Positions 1 through 6,127 of a stretch of 8,312 nt of DNA are shown here, in pieces. Origin of the DNA: Gammaproteobacteria bacterium (lineage in GTDB: Bacteria > Pseudomonadota > Gammaproteobacteria > GCA-001735895); contig JAASSH010000068.1 in assembly GCA_021767985.1 (NCBI GenBank), positions 1-8,312 of the forward strand. Direction: 5' to 3'. A program made the translations under genes and the position numbers. Position 1 is the first letter of the stretch. Each line of letters opens with the position of its first letter. The notes beneath the pieces were generated by a model. It was given only the letters and a program-made list of their open reading frames with translations. It was not told the origin of the DNA and searched no databases.

Positions 1-166
1 CACCCTCGCCGGGCTCATTCTCTATGCGCTTTCCGACTGGATTCTGAAACAGGTCGAAAAAATGCGCGGTCAGGCCTTCGAACATCGCACGTTGATATTT
101 TTCGTCATCATCCTGGTACTGGCGCTGACCTCGTTCAAGGGGATCGAGCTGCTGACGGCGTCCTGA
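1..166 (+). CDS. 3' end of an unidentified membrane protein (partial)
   Basis: An open frame runs in from the left edge to a TGA at 164-166 and gives the last 54 residues of a protein. The visible part has a hydrophobic stretch (about residues 2-15), a charged segment with K, E, R and H (about 16-29), and a strongly hydrophobic helix (about 31-44, LIFFVIILVLAL) followed by a short tail ending in LLTAS. This suggests an integral membrane protein ending with two helices around a short polar loop. I do not recognise the family. It lies upstream of the FHA gene on the same strand, but that gene has its own promoter, so the two need not be one operon. Confidence is for a real coding end, not for a function. 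Confidence 0.6.
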   Translation, partial: TLAGLILYALSDWILKQVEKMRGQAFEHRTLIFFVIILVLALTSFKGIELLTAS

Positions 167-284
167 CAAGCCCCGGACGGACCAAATTACGCCTGTCGGG
201 CCGGCTGAAGGCCGAACAATGTCACAAAACCGGGATAAATATCGCTCCCAGTCGACCGTTAATCCGATCGCCGGGCTTTCTACC

Positions 285-312
285 TTGAAACCGGCCCCAC
301 CCGGTTTATACT
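285..312 (+). promoter_or_regulatory. Sigma70-type promoter for the FHA gene
   Basis: TTGAAA (285-290) and TATACT (307-312) are separated by 16 bp, giving 5/6 matches to each of the -35 and -10 consensus hexamers. Transcription would start near 319-320, about 25 nt before the proposed TTG start at 345. The promoter lies downstream of the upstream in-frame ATG at 219, which argues for the shorter protein. It is the best-looking promoter in the window. Confidence 0.62.
288..307. promoter_or_regulatory. Inverted repeat in the promoter spacer (operator candidate)
   Basis: AAACCGG (288-294) and CCGGTTT (301-307) form perfect 7-bp arms around a 6-bp centre. The dyad fills the -35/-10 spacer exactly, sharing the last three bases of the -35 and the first base of the -10. 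A dimeric regulator bound here would control the FHA gene directly. The regulator is unknown. A 7-bp dyad alone could occur by chance, so the support comes from its position. Confidence 0.4.
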
Positions 313-330
313 CAGATAGATTCAGGTTAA

Positions 331-335
331 AAGAG
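331..335 (+). promoter_or_regulatory. Ribosome binding site supporting the TTG start at 345
   Basis: AAGAG within a purine run (329-336) lies 9 nt upstream of the TTG at 345. Together with the promoter at 285-312 and the match of the protein start to the usual beginning of short FHA proteins, it supports initiation at 345. Confidence 0.5.
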
Positions 336-344
336 ATTATCGTT

Positions 345-713
345 TTGGCAGAGTTGCAGTTATTAGTAGACGACGTGGTCATGAAGAGTTTTCCCCTCAA
401 CCAGGCCACCATCATGATCGGCCGCTCCCCGGACAGCGACATCGTCATCGATGACGATTCGGTAAGTACCGAGCACGCGCGCATCGACCTGATACCGAAT
501 CAGATCATGGACGGGTTGATCGATATTTTCATCGAGGACCTGGGCAGCACCAACGGTACTTTCGTCAATAACGCGCCAGTCAAGCGTCAGCAACTGCAGA
601 ATTTCGACTATATCCGTATCGCCTTCACCGACTTCAAGCTGGTCGCCGACAAGAAGGCGAAACTGGCCAAGACCACCGTTATCCTGCCGACCGGCACTGT
701 CGACGGCCGCTAG
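345..713 (+). CDS. Small FHA-domain protein
   Basis: This is a forkhead-associated (FHA) domain protein of 122 residues if it starts at TTG 345. FHA domains bind phosphothreonine peptides and usually act as adaptors in Ser/Thr kinase signalling or in secretion and envelope systems. Hallmarks are visible: GR at residues 26-27, S41-x-x-H44, and the GSTNGT loop at 67-72, with beta-strand-like segments between. The domain is nearly the whole protein, and the rest is a Lys-rich tail ending in a TTVILP segment. No signal peptide or membrane helix is seen, so it should be cytoplasmic. An ATG at 219 would add 42 residues of low-complexity sequence, but a promoter lies inside that extension, so I prefer 345. 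No kinase or phosphatase is in the window and the partner is unknown. The domain call is firm; the start is moderately firm. Confidence 0.85.
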   Translation: MAELQLLVDDVVMKSFPLNQATIMIGRSPDSDIVIDDDSVSTEHARIDLIPNQIMDGLIDIFIEDLGSTNGTFVNNAPVKRQQLQNFDYIRIAFTDFKLVADKKAKLAKTTVILPTGTVDGR

Positions 714-731
714 CCCGTCGCCCTGACGGGC
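713..731 (+). terminator. GC-rich hairpin after the FHA gene (weak terminator candidate)
   Basis: GCCCGTC (713-719) and GACGGGC (725-731) form a perfect 7-bp stem with a 5-nt loop, starting at the last base of the FHA stop codon. No T-run follows, so this is not a standard Rho-independent terminator. It may pause transcription or protect the 3' end of the mRNA. Confidence 0.35.
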
Positions 732-779
732 CCGCAACACCCCGCTCTTCGACCGATTTCGACCATCGGCAATCGCCGC

Positions 780-810
780 TTGGCTTTTGCGCCGATCGTG
801 TTAGTTTACT
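780..810 (+). promoter_or_regulatory. Weak candidate promoter for the MFS gene
   Basis: TTGGCT (780-785) could be a -35, paired with TTTACT (805-810) at a long 19-bp spacing or with TAGTTT (802-807) at 16 bp. Either would put the start of transcription about 20 nt before the ATG at 838. Both pairings are imperfect. The AT-richer 801-811 patch between a hairpin and a gene start is the main support. Confidence 0.25.
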
Positions 811-837
811 AGGCTGCCTGACAACCGAAGCTTTTCC

Positions 838-2100
838 ATGCCCGAATCCCAAGCCGCTTCCGTAAGCCGCTCGCAAGCGACGATCGCGTTCGCGCTCGGC
901 ACGCTGTTTTTCGGCTACGCTTTCGTGCAGCGGGTTTCACCGAGCGTCATGACCGACGAGCTGATGCGCGAATTCGCCGTCGGCGGTGCCGCGCTCGGTT
1001 CGCTGTCGGCGTTTTACTTTTACGCCTACGCGTCGATCCAGTTGCCGGTGGGCATGCTCACCGACCGTTTCGGCCCGCGCAAGCTGATGAGCTTCACCGC
1101 GGCCCTGTGCGCGCTGGCCTCGATCGGCTTCGCGCTCAGCGATTCAGTGCTCACGGCCTCGATCGGACGCGCCCTGATCGGCGGTACCGTCGCCTTCGCC
1201 TTCGTCGGCACGCTGGCGATCGCCGGATACTGGTTCAGGCCGGCCCAGTACGCGATGCTCGCGGGCCTGTTGCAAACGGTCGGCATGAGCGGCGGCATTT
1301 TCGGCCAGGCGCCGTTACGCCAGTTGGTCGAAGCCATCGGCTGGCGCAGCTCGATCAATGTGCTGGCGGTGGTCGCCCTGGTGCTTGCGCTGCTGCTGTT
1401 CGTGCTGGTGCCGAAGCGCTCGAGCGAACAGAGACGTCACGGGCCACAACCCGAAATCATGAAAGGCCTGCGCGCGGTCACCGCCAATCCGCAAACCTGG
1501 CTATGCTCCGTCATCGGCTTCGGCATGGCCTCGACCATGCTCGCGCTCGGCGGACTGTGGGGAGTGCCCTGGCTGAGCAGCGTACACGGCTATCCCAAGA
1601 CCGAGAGCGCCGCCATCACGTCGATGATCTTCGTCGGCTGGGCCATCTTTTCACCGCTCAGCGGCTGGTTGTCGGATCGCATCGGCCGGCGCAACATCAT
1701 CCAGCTATGTGGCGCGGTCATTGTGCTGATGTCGCTGTCCTCGCTGCTTTACGCGACCCCGGGGAACACCGCCCTGCTGATGGCGGTGATGTTCGTCGTC
1801 GGCGCCGGCGGCAGCGCGATGACGGTGTGTTTCGGATCGGTCAAGGAACTCAACGATCTGAACTACAGCAGCACTTCGCTCGGATTCATGAACATGTGCA
1901 TCGTCGGCTCGGGCGCGGTGATGCAGCCGCTGATCGGCTGGTTGCTGGACCTGGGCTGGAACGGCGAACTGCTGGACGGCGCACGCATCTATTCGGCCCA
2001 GGCCTACACCAACGCCTTCGTCAGCCTGATAGTGCTGAACCTGGCGGCCCTGGTCGCCGGCCTGTTCCTGCGCGAGACCCACTGCAAGCAGCTGGGCTGA
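838..2100 (+). CDS. MFS transporter, 12 transmembrane helices, substrate unknown
   Basis: This is a major facilitator superfamily secondary transporter of 420 residues in the inner membrane. The two-fold family architecture is clear. A complete motif A (G72-x3-D76-R77-x-G79-x-R81) sits in the helix 2-3 loop. A second copy is in the C-terminal half (G276-x3-D280-R281-x-G283-R-R). A basic central cytoplasmic loop (about 191-215) separates two six-helix bundles. The length is normal for a 12-helix member. Start ATG 838 has a weak GAAG 7 nt upstream, and the gene ends in tandem in-frame TGA TGA stops. The first helix carries FGYAFVQRVSPSVM, reminiscent of organic-anion or metabolite MFS carriers, but no residue pattern lets me name a substrate. 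It converges with the respiratory cluster and shows no link to it beyond position. Confidence 0.9.
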   Translation: MPESQAASVSRSQATIAFALGTLFFGYAFVQRVSPSVMTDELMREFAVGGAALGSLSAFYFYAYASIQLPVGMLTDRFGPRKLMSFTAALCALASIGFALSDSVLTASIGRALIGGTVAFAFVGTLAIAGYWFRPAQYAMLAGLLQTVGMSGGIFGQAPLRQLVEAIGWRSSINVLAVVALVLALLLFVLVPKRSSEQRRHGPQPEIMKGLRAVTANPQTWLCSVIGFGMASTMLALGGLWGVPWLSSVHGYPKTESAAITSMIFVGWAIFSPLSGWLSDRIGRRNIIQLCGAVIVLMSLSSLLYATPGNTALLMAVMFVVGAGGSAMTVCFGSVKELNDLNYSSTSLGFMNMCIVGSGAVMQPLIGWLLDLGWNGELLDGARIYSAQAYTNAFVSLIVLNLAALVAGLFLRETHCKQLG

Positions 2101-2145
2101 TGAATTCGACATCTTTGCGGATCGATGAGTCGAGTCAGGCTGGAA

Positions 2146-2172
2146 GGGTCATCAATGGTATACCAATGACTC
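2146..2172. terminator. Hairpin/palindrome between convergent genes
   Basis: This 113-bp gap separates the MFS gene from the end of the opposing cluster. It holds TGGTATACCA (2156-2165), a perfect 10-bp palindrome, flanked by GTCAT (2148-2152) and ATGAC (2166-2170). Together they fold into a 10-bp stem with a 3-nt bulge (CAA), extendable by a G-C pair and a G-U pair. CGAGTCA (2131-2137) could instead pair with TGACTCG (2167-2173). No T-run follows on either strand, so terminator function, probably bidirectional, is inferred mainly from position. Confidence 0.35.
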
Positions 2173-2213
2173 GAAGATAAAATCTGCGTAATAGCGAGGG
2201 GCGGGGTGATTCG

Positions 2214-2738
2214 CTACATCCGCCCGCCACGAAGCACGAATCCCTGATCCGGTTCGAAGCTCACCAGCAATATTTGCGCGGGATCGATTTTGACCCGGCG
2301 CTCGAGCTGGTGATTGAAACCCTCGATTCGGACGCTATCGTTCATCTTGAGTCTCAGCAGGTGCTCTCCGGCGGGTATCTTGACCTTGTGGAATACGTCA
2401 ACGCCGCCGTCGCCGAACAGGCCAGGCGGGGGCAACACGGCGCTATAGAAAGGCTTGTCGTCGAGCGTGGCTTCGATGGCGACCGGCGAACGTTCGCGCG
2501 GGCAATCGTCGAGCTTGCGCATGTTCGGCGGTAGTTCGTTGAGTTCTTCCTGCGTCAGCCGGCGGCAGGGTTCGCGCAACTGGCCCGCGTGTGAAAAGGC
2601 GATCGTGATCATCGCCTCGTCCTCGGCGATGATACGAATCGACGGCGAGGTGGCGAAGTACCAGACGATCGCCATGAACACGGTGTAGTTTATCGCCTGC
2701 AACAGCAGGCGCAGCGGTTTGTTGCCGAGCTTGCTCAT
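2214..2738 (-). CDS. Unknown membrane-anchored protein, last gene of the respiratory cluster
   Basis: A 174-residue protein I cannot name. It has a short basic N-terminus, one membrane helix (about 11-30) and then a beta-rich soluble domain likely to face the periplasm. Two cysteines, C58 and C79, flank a segment containing LPPNMRKLDDCP, and a PAGEH turn (122-126) precedes a beta strand. The size and layout loosely resemble FixH-like accessory proteins of oxidase clusters, but I see no diagnostic match. The start is ATG 2738, because a GGGGTGA Shine-Dalgarno overlaps the stop of the preceding gene, with 4 nt between that stop and the ATG. A longer frame reaching back to 2954 would lie over the conserved C-terminal domain of that gene and is rejected. 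Tight coupling to the cytochrome b fusion suggests it is a subunit or assembly factor of that protein. The paired cysteines could form a disulfide or bind copper; neither is shown. Confidence 0.8.
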   Translation of the reverse strand: MSKLGNKPLRLLLQAINYTVFMAIVWYFATSPSIRIIAEDEAMITIAFSHAGQLREPCRRLTQEELNELPPNMRKLDDCPRERSPVAIEATLDDKPFYSAVLPPPGLFGDGGVDVFHKVKIPAGEHLLRLKMNDSVRIEGFNHQLERRVKIDPAQILLVSFEPDQGFVLRGGRM

Positions 2739-2742
2739 GCCG

Positions 2743-2749
2743 TCACCCC
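2743..2749 (-). promoter_or_regulatory. Shine-Dalgarno overlapping a stop codon (translational coupling)
   Basis: On the minus strand GGGGTGA contains the TGA stop of the cytochrome b fusion and a Shine-Dalgarno core for the ATG at 2738. It fixes the start of the small downstream gene and implies that the two proteins are made in linked amounts. Confidence 0.6.
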
Positions 2750-4281
2750 GCCTCGGCCGAGGCCGCAGCCTCGTTGACCGCCTGCAGGTGCTGGCGGAAC
2801 TCGGCCAGGTCGGTTTCGACGTCTCGCAGGTCGGTTTGCGCCGCACCGTGGATACGGATGCGCTCGCGCTCGGCGCGGGCACGCAGCTTGGGCTTGCGCT
2901 CGCCGGCGAAGCGTTCGCGAATCCAGCGATTGCCGAAACGGTAGTAACAGTCATTGTCGCGGCAGCCGGTTACCATGACGCCGTCAGCGCCCTGCTTCAG
3001 CGCGTACTCGACCAGTGTCGGTGGCAGCATGCCGCTGCAAATAAGCTTGAGGCCGCGGGTATCGTCGCGGTCGAGCCGCTCGACATCGAGGCCGTGTTCG
3101 CAGCCGAACACCAGGATGCGCACGTCGCCCTGCATCGCGGCGATGGTTTCGCGCGTCAGGTGACGCATTTCGTCCACCGACAGCTGCGGCATATCAATGC
3201 CGGTTTTCAATTCCTCCCGCGCGGAGCGGAACGGGTTCGACGCCGGGCAGGAACCGGCGCAGATGCCACAGGCGGCGCACAGGTCGGGATTGACAACGAC
3301 TTCCTGCTCGTAGCGCGCGCCGTCGGTGCGCGCCTGTACCGAGATTGCGTCGAAGGGGCAATCCTCGAAGCAGATACCGCAGCCGTTACGGTGGTCGAGA
3401 TCGACCACCGCCTTGCTGCCGTCTTTTTTCGGCGGCAGCCAGGGCAGTATCATCAATAACACCGTCACACCGGTGGTCAGGATCCACACCTGCTGCGCGG
3501 GCCAGACTTCGAGTAGCGGGTAAACGTTGAGATAGAACCAATCGATATGCAGTTCGCGCGGCACCGCGTTCAGGTTGGCCGGCGCATGACTGAGCGCAGG
3601 CTGGTACAGCGCAAGCGCCAGCAGCGCGAGCAAGGTGCCCATCGCCAGACCACGCGGCGGGTTTATGTTTACGTTCGACAGGCGCTTGACGTGCAGCCAC
3701 AGCATGAACACCAGCAACAGGGGCTGACCCAGCAGGTGCAGGAATTCGATCAGGATGAAGAAGCGGTCGGTCATGCCACCGGAGACGAAATTGCGCGTCA
3801 TCGCACCGGAAAAGATCGGCAGTGCATCCATCAACTGCGCCGAGCCGATTGCGATGTACTGCGCCAGCTCGTCCCACACCAGCCAGTAGCCGGTAATGCC
3901 CAGGGTCACGATCATCCACAAATTGGGCACACCGGTAACCCAGGAGAACCAGCGGAAGCCGCGGTACCGGTCGGAGGCGAATTCCTTGAACATGTGCAGC
4001 AACACGGTGACGACGACCGCGTCCGATGCGTAGCGATGCAGGCTGCGCATGACGCCGGCGACATACCATTGTTCGTGGGTCATGTATTCCACCGACGCGT
4101 ACGCGCCCTCGACGCTGCCGTGGAACGGAATGAACAGGTAAATGCCGCTGACCAGTATCACCCAGAACAGGAAAAACGACAGCGTGCCGAGGTGGTAAAG
4201 CGGATTCCACTCGGGGCCGAAGGAAAGGTTGAACCAGGACTCGAGTGCGAGATAGGCGCGTTTAACCGGATTGACTATCAC
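2743..4281 (-). CDS. Fusion: cytochrome b, ferredoxin 2[4Fe-4S] and MvhD/FlpD-like domain
   Basis: A 512-residue inner-membrane redox protein. Residues 1-200 are cytochrome b/b6-like with four helices and both bis-His heme pairs: H82-x13-H96 and H182-x14-H197 (the second spacing is b6-like). A GYWLVWD segment (131-137) matches the conserved GYxLPW region. Residues 210-285 add two more helices resembling subunit IV, with IDWF (246-249) where PEWY is usual. Residues 290-350 are a ferredoxin domain: C301, C304, C308 in motif I and C335, C338, C341, C345 in motif II. The first cysteine of motif I is replaced by R298. Residues 385-460 resemble MvhD/FlpD (hydrogenase/heterodisulfide reductase iron-sulfur subunit), with C394, C415, C440 and C445. 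The start is GTG 4281, with a purine-rich AAAGAGAAAG upstream. No Rieske or cytochrome c1 gene is in the window. The likely role is electron transfer between quinone and a cytoplasmic Fe-S or thiol partner; the direction is unknown. Confidence 0.88.
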   Translation of the reverse strand: MIVNPVKRAYLALESWFNLSFGPEWNPLYHLGTLSFFLFWVILVSGIYLFIPFHGSVEGAYASVEYMTHEQWYVAGVMRSLHRYASDAVVVTVLLHMFKEFASDRYRGFRWFSWVTGVPNLWMIVTLGITGYWLVWDELAQYIAIGSAQLMDALPIFSGAMTRNFVSGGMTDRFFILIEFLHLLGQPLLLVFMLWLHVKRLSNVNINPPRGLAMGTLLALLALALYQPALSHAPANLNAVPRELHIDWFYLNVYPLLEVWPAQQVWILTTGVTVLLMILPWLPPKKDGSKAVVDLDHRNGCGICFEDCPFDAISVQARTDGARYEQEVVVNPDLCAACGICAGSCPASNPFRSAREELKTGIDMPQLSVDEMRHLTRETIAAMQGDVRILVFGCEHGLDVERLDRDDTRGLKLICSGMLPPTLVEYALKQGADGVMVTGCRDNDCYYRFGNRWIRERFAGERKPKLRARAERERIRIHGAAQTDLRDVETDLAEFRQHLQAVNEAAASAEAG

Positions 4282-4356
4282 CTGAGGGCTTTCTCTTTAA
4301 GCTGGGTGCAACGGAACTGGAATTCGAACTCTAACGGAAACCGGCCGCGTACGATC

Positions 4357-4368
4357 TGACTAAAGTCA
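4357..4368. promoter_or_regulatory. Palindrome ahead of the cytochrome b fusion (operator candidate)
   Basis: TGACT-AA-AGTCA is a 5-bp inverted repeat with a 2-bp centre, in the 96-nt gap after the SCO gene. On the minus strand it reads TGACTTTAGTCA and contains TTGACT (4369-4364), a good -35 hexamer, but no acceptable -10 lies 15-19 bp downstream. It could be an operator for an internal promoter serving the last two genes. It is not a clear FNR, NsrR or Crp site by eye. Confidence 0.25.
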
Positions 4369-4377
4369 AATCCGGCG

Positions 4378-5175
4378 CTAAGAGTGCCAGCCACGCACCA
4401 CGACGGTACCAGCGATACCGATGATGGTAGCGCCGATCAACATGCCGATGAACAACGAATAATCGAAGTAGTAACCGTCGCGCGCCGGATCGTAAGTAGT
4501 GCAAAACAGTTTGATGCGGTTGACCAGGTTTGCCAGCAGTGGCTGCTCGGGGGGTGTGCGTCCCAGCACCAGCTCGATCAACGGGTCCACCAGCATCGGG
4601 GTGTCGAACGCCTGTCCGTAGACCTGTCGGTATACCTTGCCCTCCGCGTCGATAATGCTGACTTGAATCAGGTGATCAAAGCCAGCCGAAGACGGGTAAT
4701 ACAAGAATCCGATATCTTGTGACAGGGTTTCGACAGTTTGTCGATCTGTACTCAGCAACTGCCAGTTCTGGTCGTATACGCCCTGCTTGCTGGCAAAGTA
4801 ACGCATCGCATCCGGCGTATCGACCGCAGTGTCGAAACCGATCAGCGCCACGTTGAAACTGTCGTCACCGAGCGCGTCGCGTGCCTTATCCACCACCGTC
4901 GCCAGGTGGCGCGTCGTCATTGGGCACACCTGGTAGCAGCTGGTGAAGACCATGGAAAGCACCAGCGGTTTGCCGCGTAACTGATCCAGCGTTACGGTCT
5001 TGCCGTTGACGTCGGTAAAACGGTGCGCGCGCACCGGATTGCCGATGGCGGATTGACTGGTCGCAAGCGCCGTATCGTAATCGAAGGCTTGCTCGGGGGT
5101 TTGCGTACTGGCCTGTGCAAACGCCAGCAGCGCCATATGTAGCATTATTCCACATATGAGAAACAGGCGGTGCAC
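4378..5175 (-). CDS. SCO/SenC copper chaperone for CuA assembly
   Basis: A 265-residue thioredoxin-fold copper chaperone of the SCO1/SenC/PrrC family, which delivers copper to, or reduces, the CuA site of heme-copper oxidase subunit II. The copper ligands are present: C80-x3-C84 in TSCYQVCP and H168 in GFDHLIQV. The N-terminus is a signal peptide (R3, hydrophobic core 4-19, AQA cleavage motif at 20-22). A second membrane helix (about 239-260) anchors the C-terminus, unlike the single N-terminal anchor of classical Sco1. An extra cysteine, C225, lies in FCTTYDP just before this anchor. The start is GTG 5175, 17 nt after the heme O synthase stop. It has no clear Shine-Dalgarno, but the internal ATGs at 5145 and 5136 would lose the basic end of the signal peptide. 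Its presence agrees with the intact CuA motif in subunit II and with the SenC gene known beside NorSY. Confidence 0.92.
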   Translation of the reverse strand: MHRLFLICGIMLHMALLAFAQASTQTPEQAFDYDTALATSQSAIGNPVRAHRFTDVNGKTVTLDQLRGKPLVLSMVFTSCYQVCPMTTRHLATVVDKARDALGDDSFNVALIGFDTAVDTPDAMRYFASKQGVYDQNWQLLSTDRQTVETLSQDIGFLYYPSSAGFDHLIQVSIIDAEGKVYRQVYGQAFDTPMLVDPLIELVLGRTPPEQPLLANLVNRIKLFCTTYDPARDGYYFDYSLFIGMLIGATIIGIAGTVVVRGWHS

Positions 5176-5192
5176 AGGAATCAGCGTAATTG

Positions 5193-6122
5193 TTACCCGA
5201 GCAGCAGTACGTCGAGTACCGCGCAGACCAGTAACAGCACCAACTGCAGCAATGATGCGAAGAAACTCTTCATCGCAACCCGAGGGGCCGGGTCCCTGAT
5301 CATCAGGTAATTGTGGTAAATAAAATAACCGCCGCCGCCCGCGGCACCGGCAAGGTAGATCCAGCTCATGCCGTAAAAGAACGGCAGGATAGAAATACCG
5401 ACCAGCAGCAGCGTATTCAGCATCACCACTTCTGCACAGCGATGATTACCGATGATCACCGGCAGCATCGGTACGCCGGTCTTGGCGTAGTCCTTGTTTT
5501 TGGCGATCGCGAGGCTCCAGAAATGCGACGGAGTCCACAGGAACAGTACCAGAGCCAACAGAATCGGCACCGGACCCAGGGTCGGGTCTACCGCTGCCGC
5601 ACCGGCAAGCACGGCGAAGCTGCCCGAAGCGCCACCGATGACGATATTGGTCCAGGAACGGCGTTTTAACCAGACGGTGTAGACGATGGCGTAGAAAAAC
5701 GCGCCGAGGAAAATGTAAAACGCGGTGGGCAGGTTAAGAACCAGGGCCGCCGGGACAACGCCCGCCAGCAGCAACAGGGCGATGATGCCGAGCCACAGCG
5801 GACGCTTGCGAAAATAACCGGTGACGAATGGCCGGGTGCAGGTGCGCGCCACCTTGCGGTCGATATCGACTTCGTAGTATTGATTAAACGCACCGGCGGC
5901 GCCCGCAGAAATCAACACCGCGAAACAAAGCACCAGCATTTCGAATCCGCCGGGCTGAGGGCCAGGGGTAACCACCATGGCGACCAGGGCGGTCAACATC
6001 ATGATCACGCCGATGCGCAGCTTGAGCAGATTGACGACCTGGCCGAACAGAAACTTCAGCCCTCTGCCCGCTCCCGCTTCGGCGCGGGACAAATCGTAAT
6101 TCATCCCGCGCCCAACCGGCAT
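5193..6122 (-). CDS. ctaB: Protoheme IX farnesyltransferase (heme O synthase)
   Basis: A membrane prenyltransferase of the UbiA superfamily that farnesylates protoheme IX to heme O. The first Asp-rich motif is seen as NQYYEVDID, followed by RTCTRP. Downstream are the conserved basic segment YTVWLKRRSWTNIVIGG and the loop WTPSHFWSLAIAKNKDY with PMLP, all typical of CtaB/CyoE. Several hydrophobic helices follow to the end. From ATG 6122 the product is 309 residues, normal for the family. Other in-frame ATGs are at 6143 (overlapping the end of subunit I; 316 residues) and 6104 (303 residues). None has a strong Shine-Dalgarno, and I chose 6122 because it lies 5 nt after the subunit I stop. Its place in the cluster implies that the neighbouring reductase uses heme O, or heme A if a heme A synthase is encoded elsewhere; none is seen here. 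Confidence 0.93.
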   Translation of the reverse strand: MPVGRGMNYDLSRAEAGAGRGLKFLFGQVVNLLKLRIGVIMMLTALVAMVVTPGPQPGGFEMLVLCFAVLISAGAAGAFNQYYEVDIDRKVARTCTRPFVTGYFRKRPLWLGIIALLLLAGVVPAALVLNLPTAFYIFLGAFFYAIVYTVWLKRRSWTNIVIGGASGSFAVLAGAAAVDPTLGPVPILLALVLFLWTPSHFWSLAIAKNKDYAKTGVPMLPVIIGNHRCAEVVMLNTLLLVGISILPFFYGMSWIYLAGAAGGGGYFIYHNYLMIRDPAPRVAMKSFFASLLQLVLLLVCAVLDVLLLG

Positions 6123-6127
6123 TTTGG

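Noticed and set aside
219..344. ATG at 219 as the start of the FHA protein
   Set aside because: The added 42 residues have no domain character and a strong promoter with a dyad lies inside this stretch. TTG 345 has a ribosome site and gives a normal FHA N-terminus.
1107..2180. A 357-codon + strand frame overlapping the MFS gene
   Set aside because: It is Arg- and His-rich with no domain and is explained as the shifted frame of a GC-rich gene.
2739..2954. N-terminal extension of the small unknown protein back to 2954
   Set aside because: It lies in another frame over the conserved C-terminal domain of the cytochrome b fusion, while ATG 2738 has a good Shine-Dalgarno and precedes a membrane helix.
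2719..3459. A 246-codon + strand frame opposite the cytochrome b fusion
   Set aside because: It is the antisense of a clearly conserved coding region and has no start signals or recognisable domain.
3547..4359. A 270-codon + strand frame opposite the cytochrome b helices
   Set aside because: It is Gln-, His- and Arg-rich, as expected from antisense of hydrophobic helices, with no domain.
4340..4369. A complete sigma70 promoter beginning at the TTGACT (4369-4364)
   Set aside because: No TATAAT-like hexamer occurs 15-19 bp downstream (the region reads CGCGGCCGG), so only the palindrome is reported.
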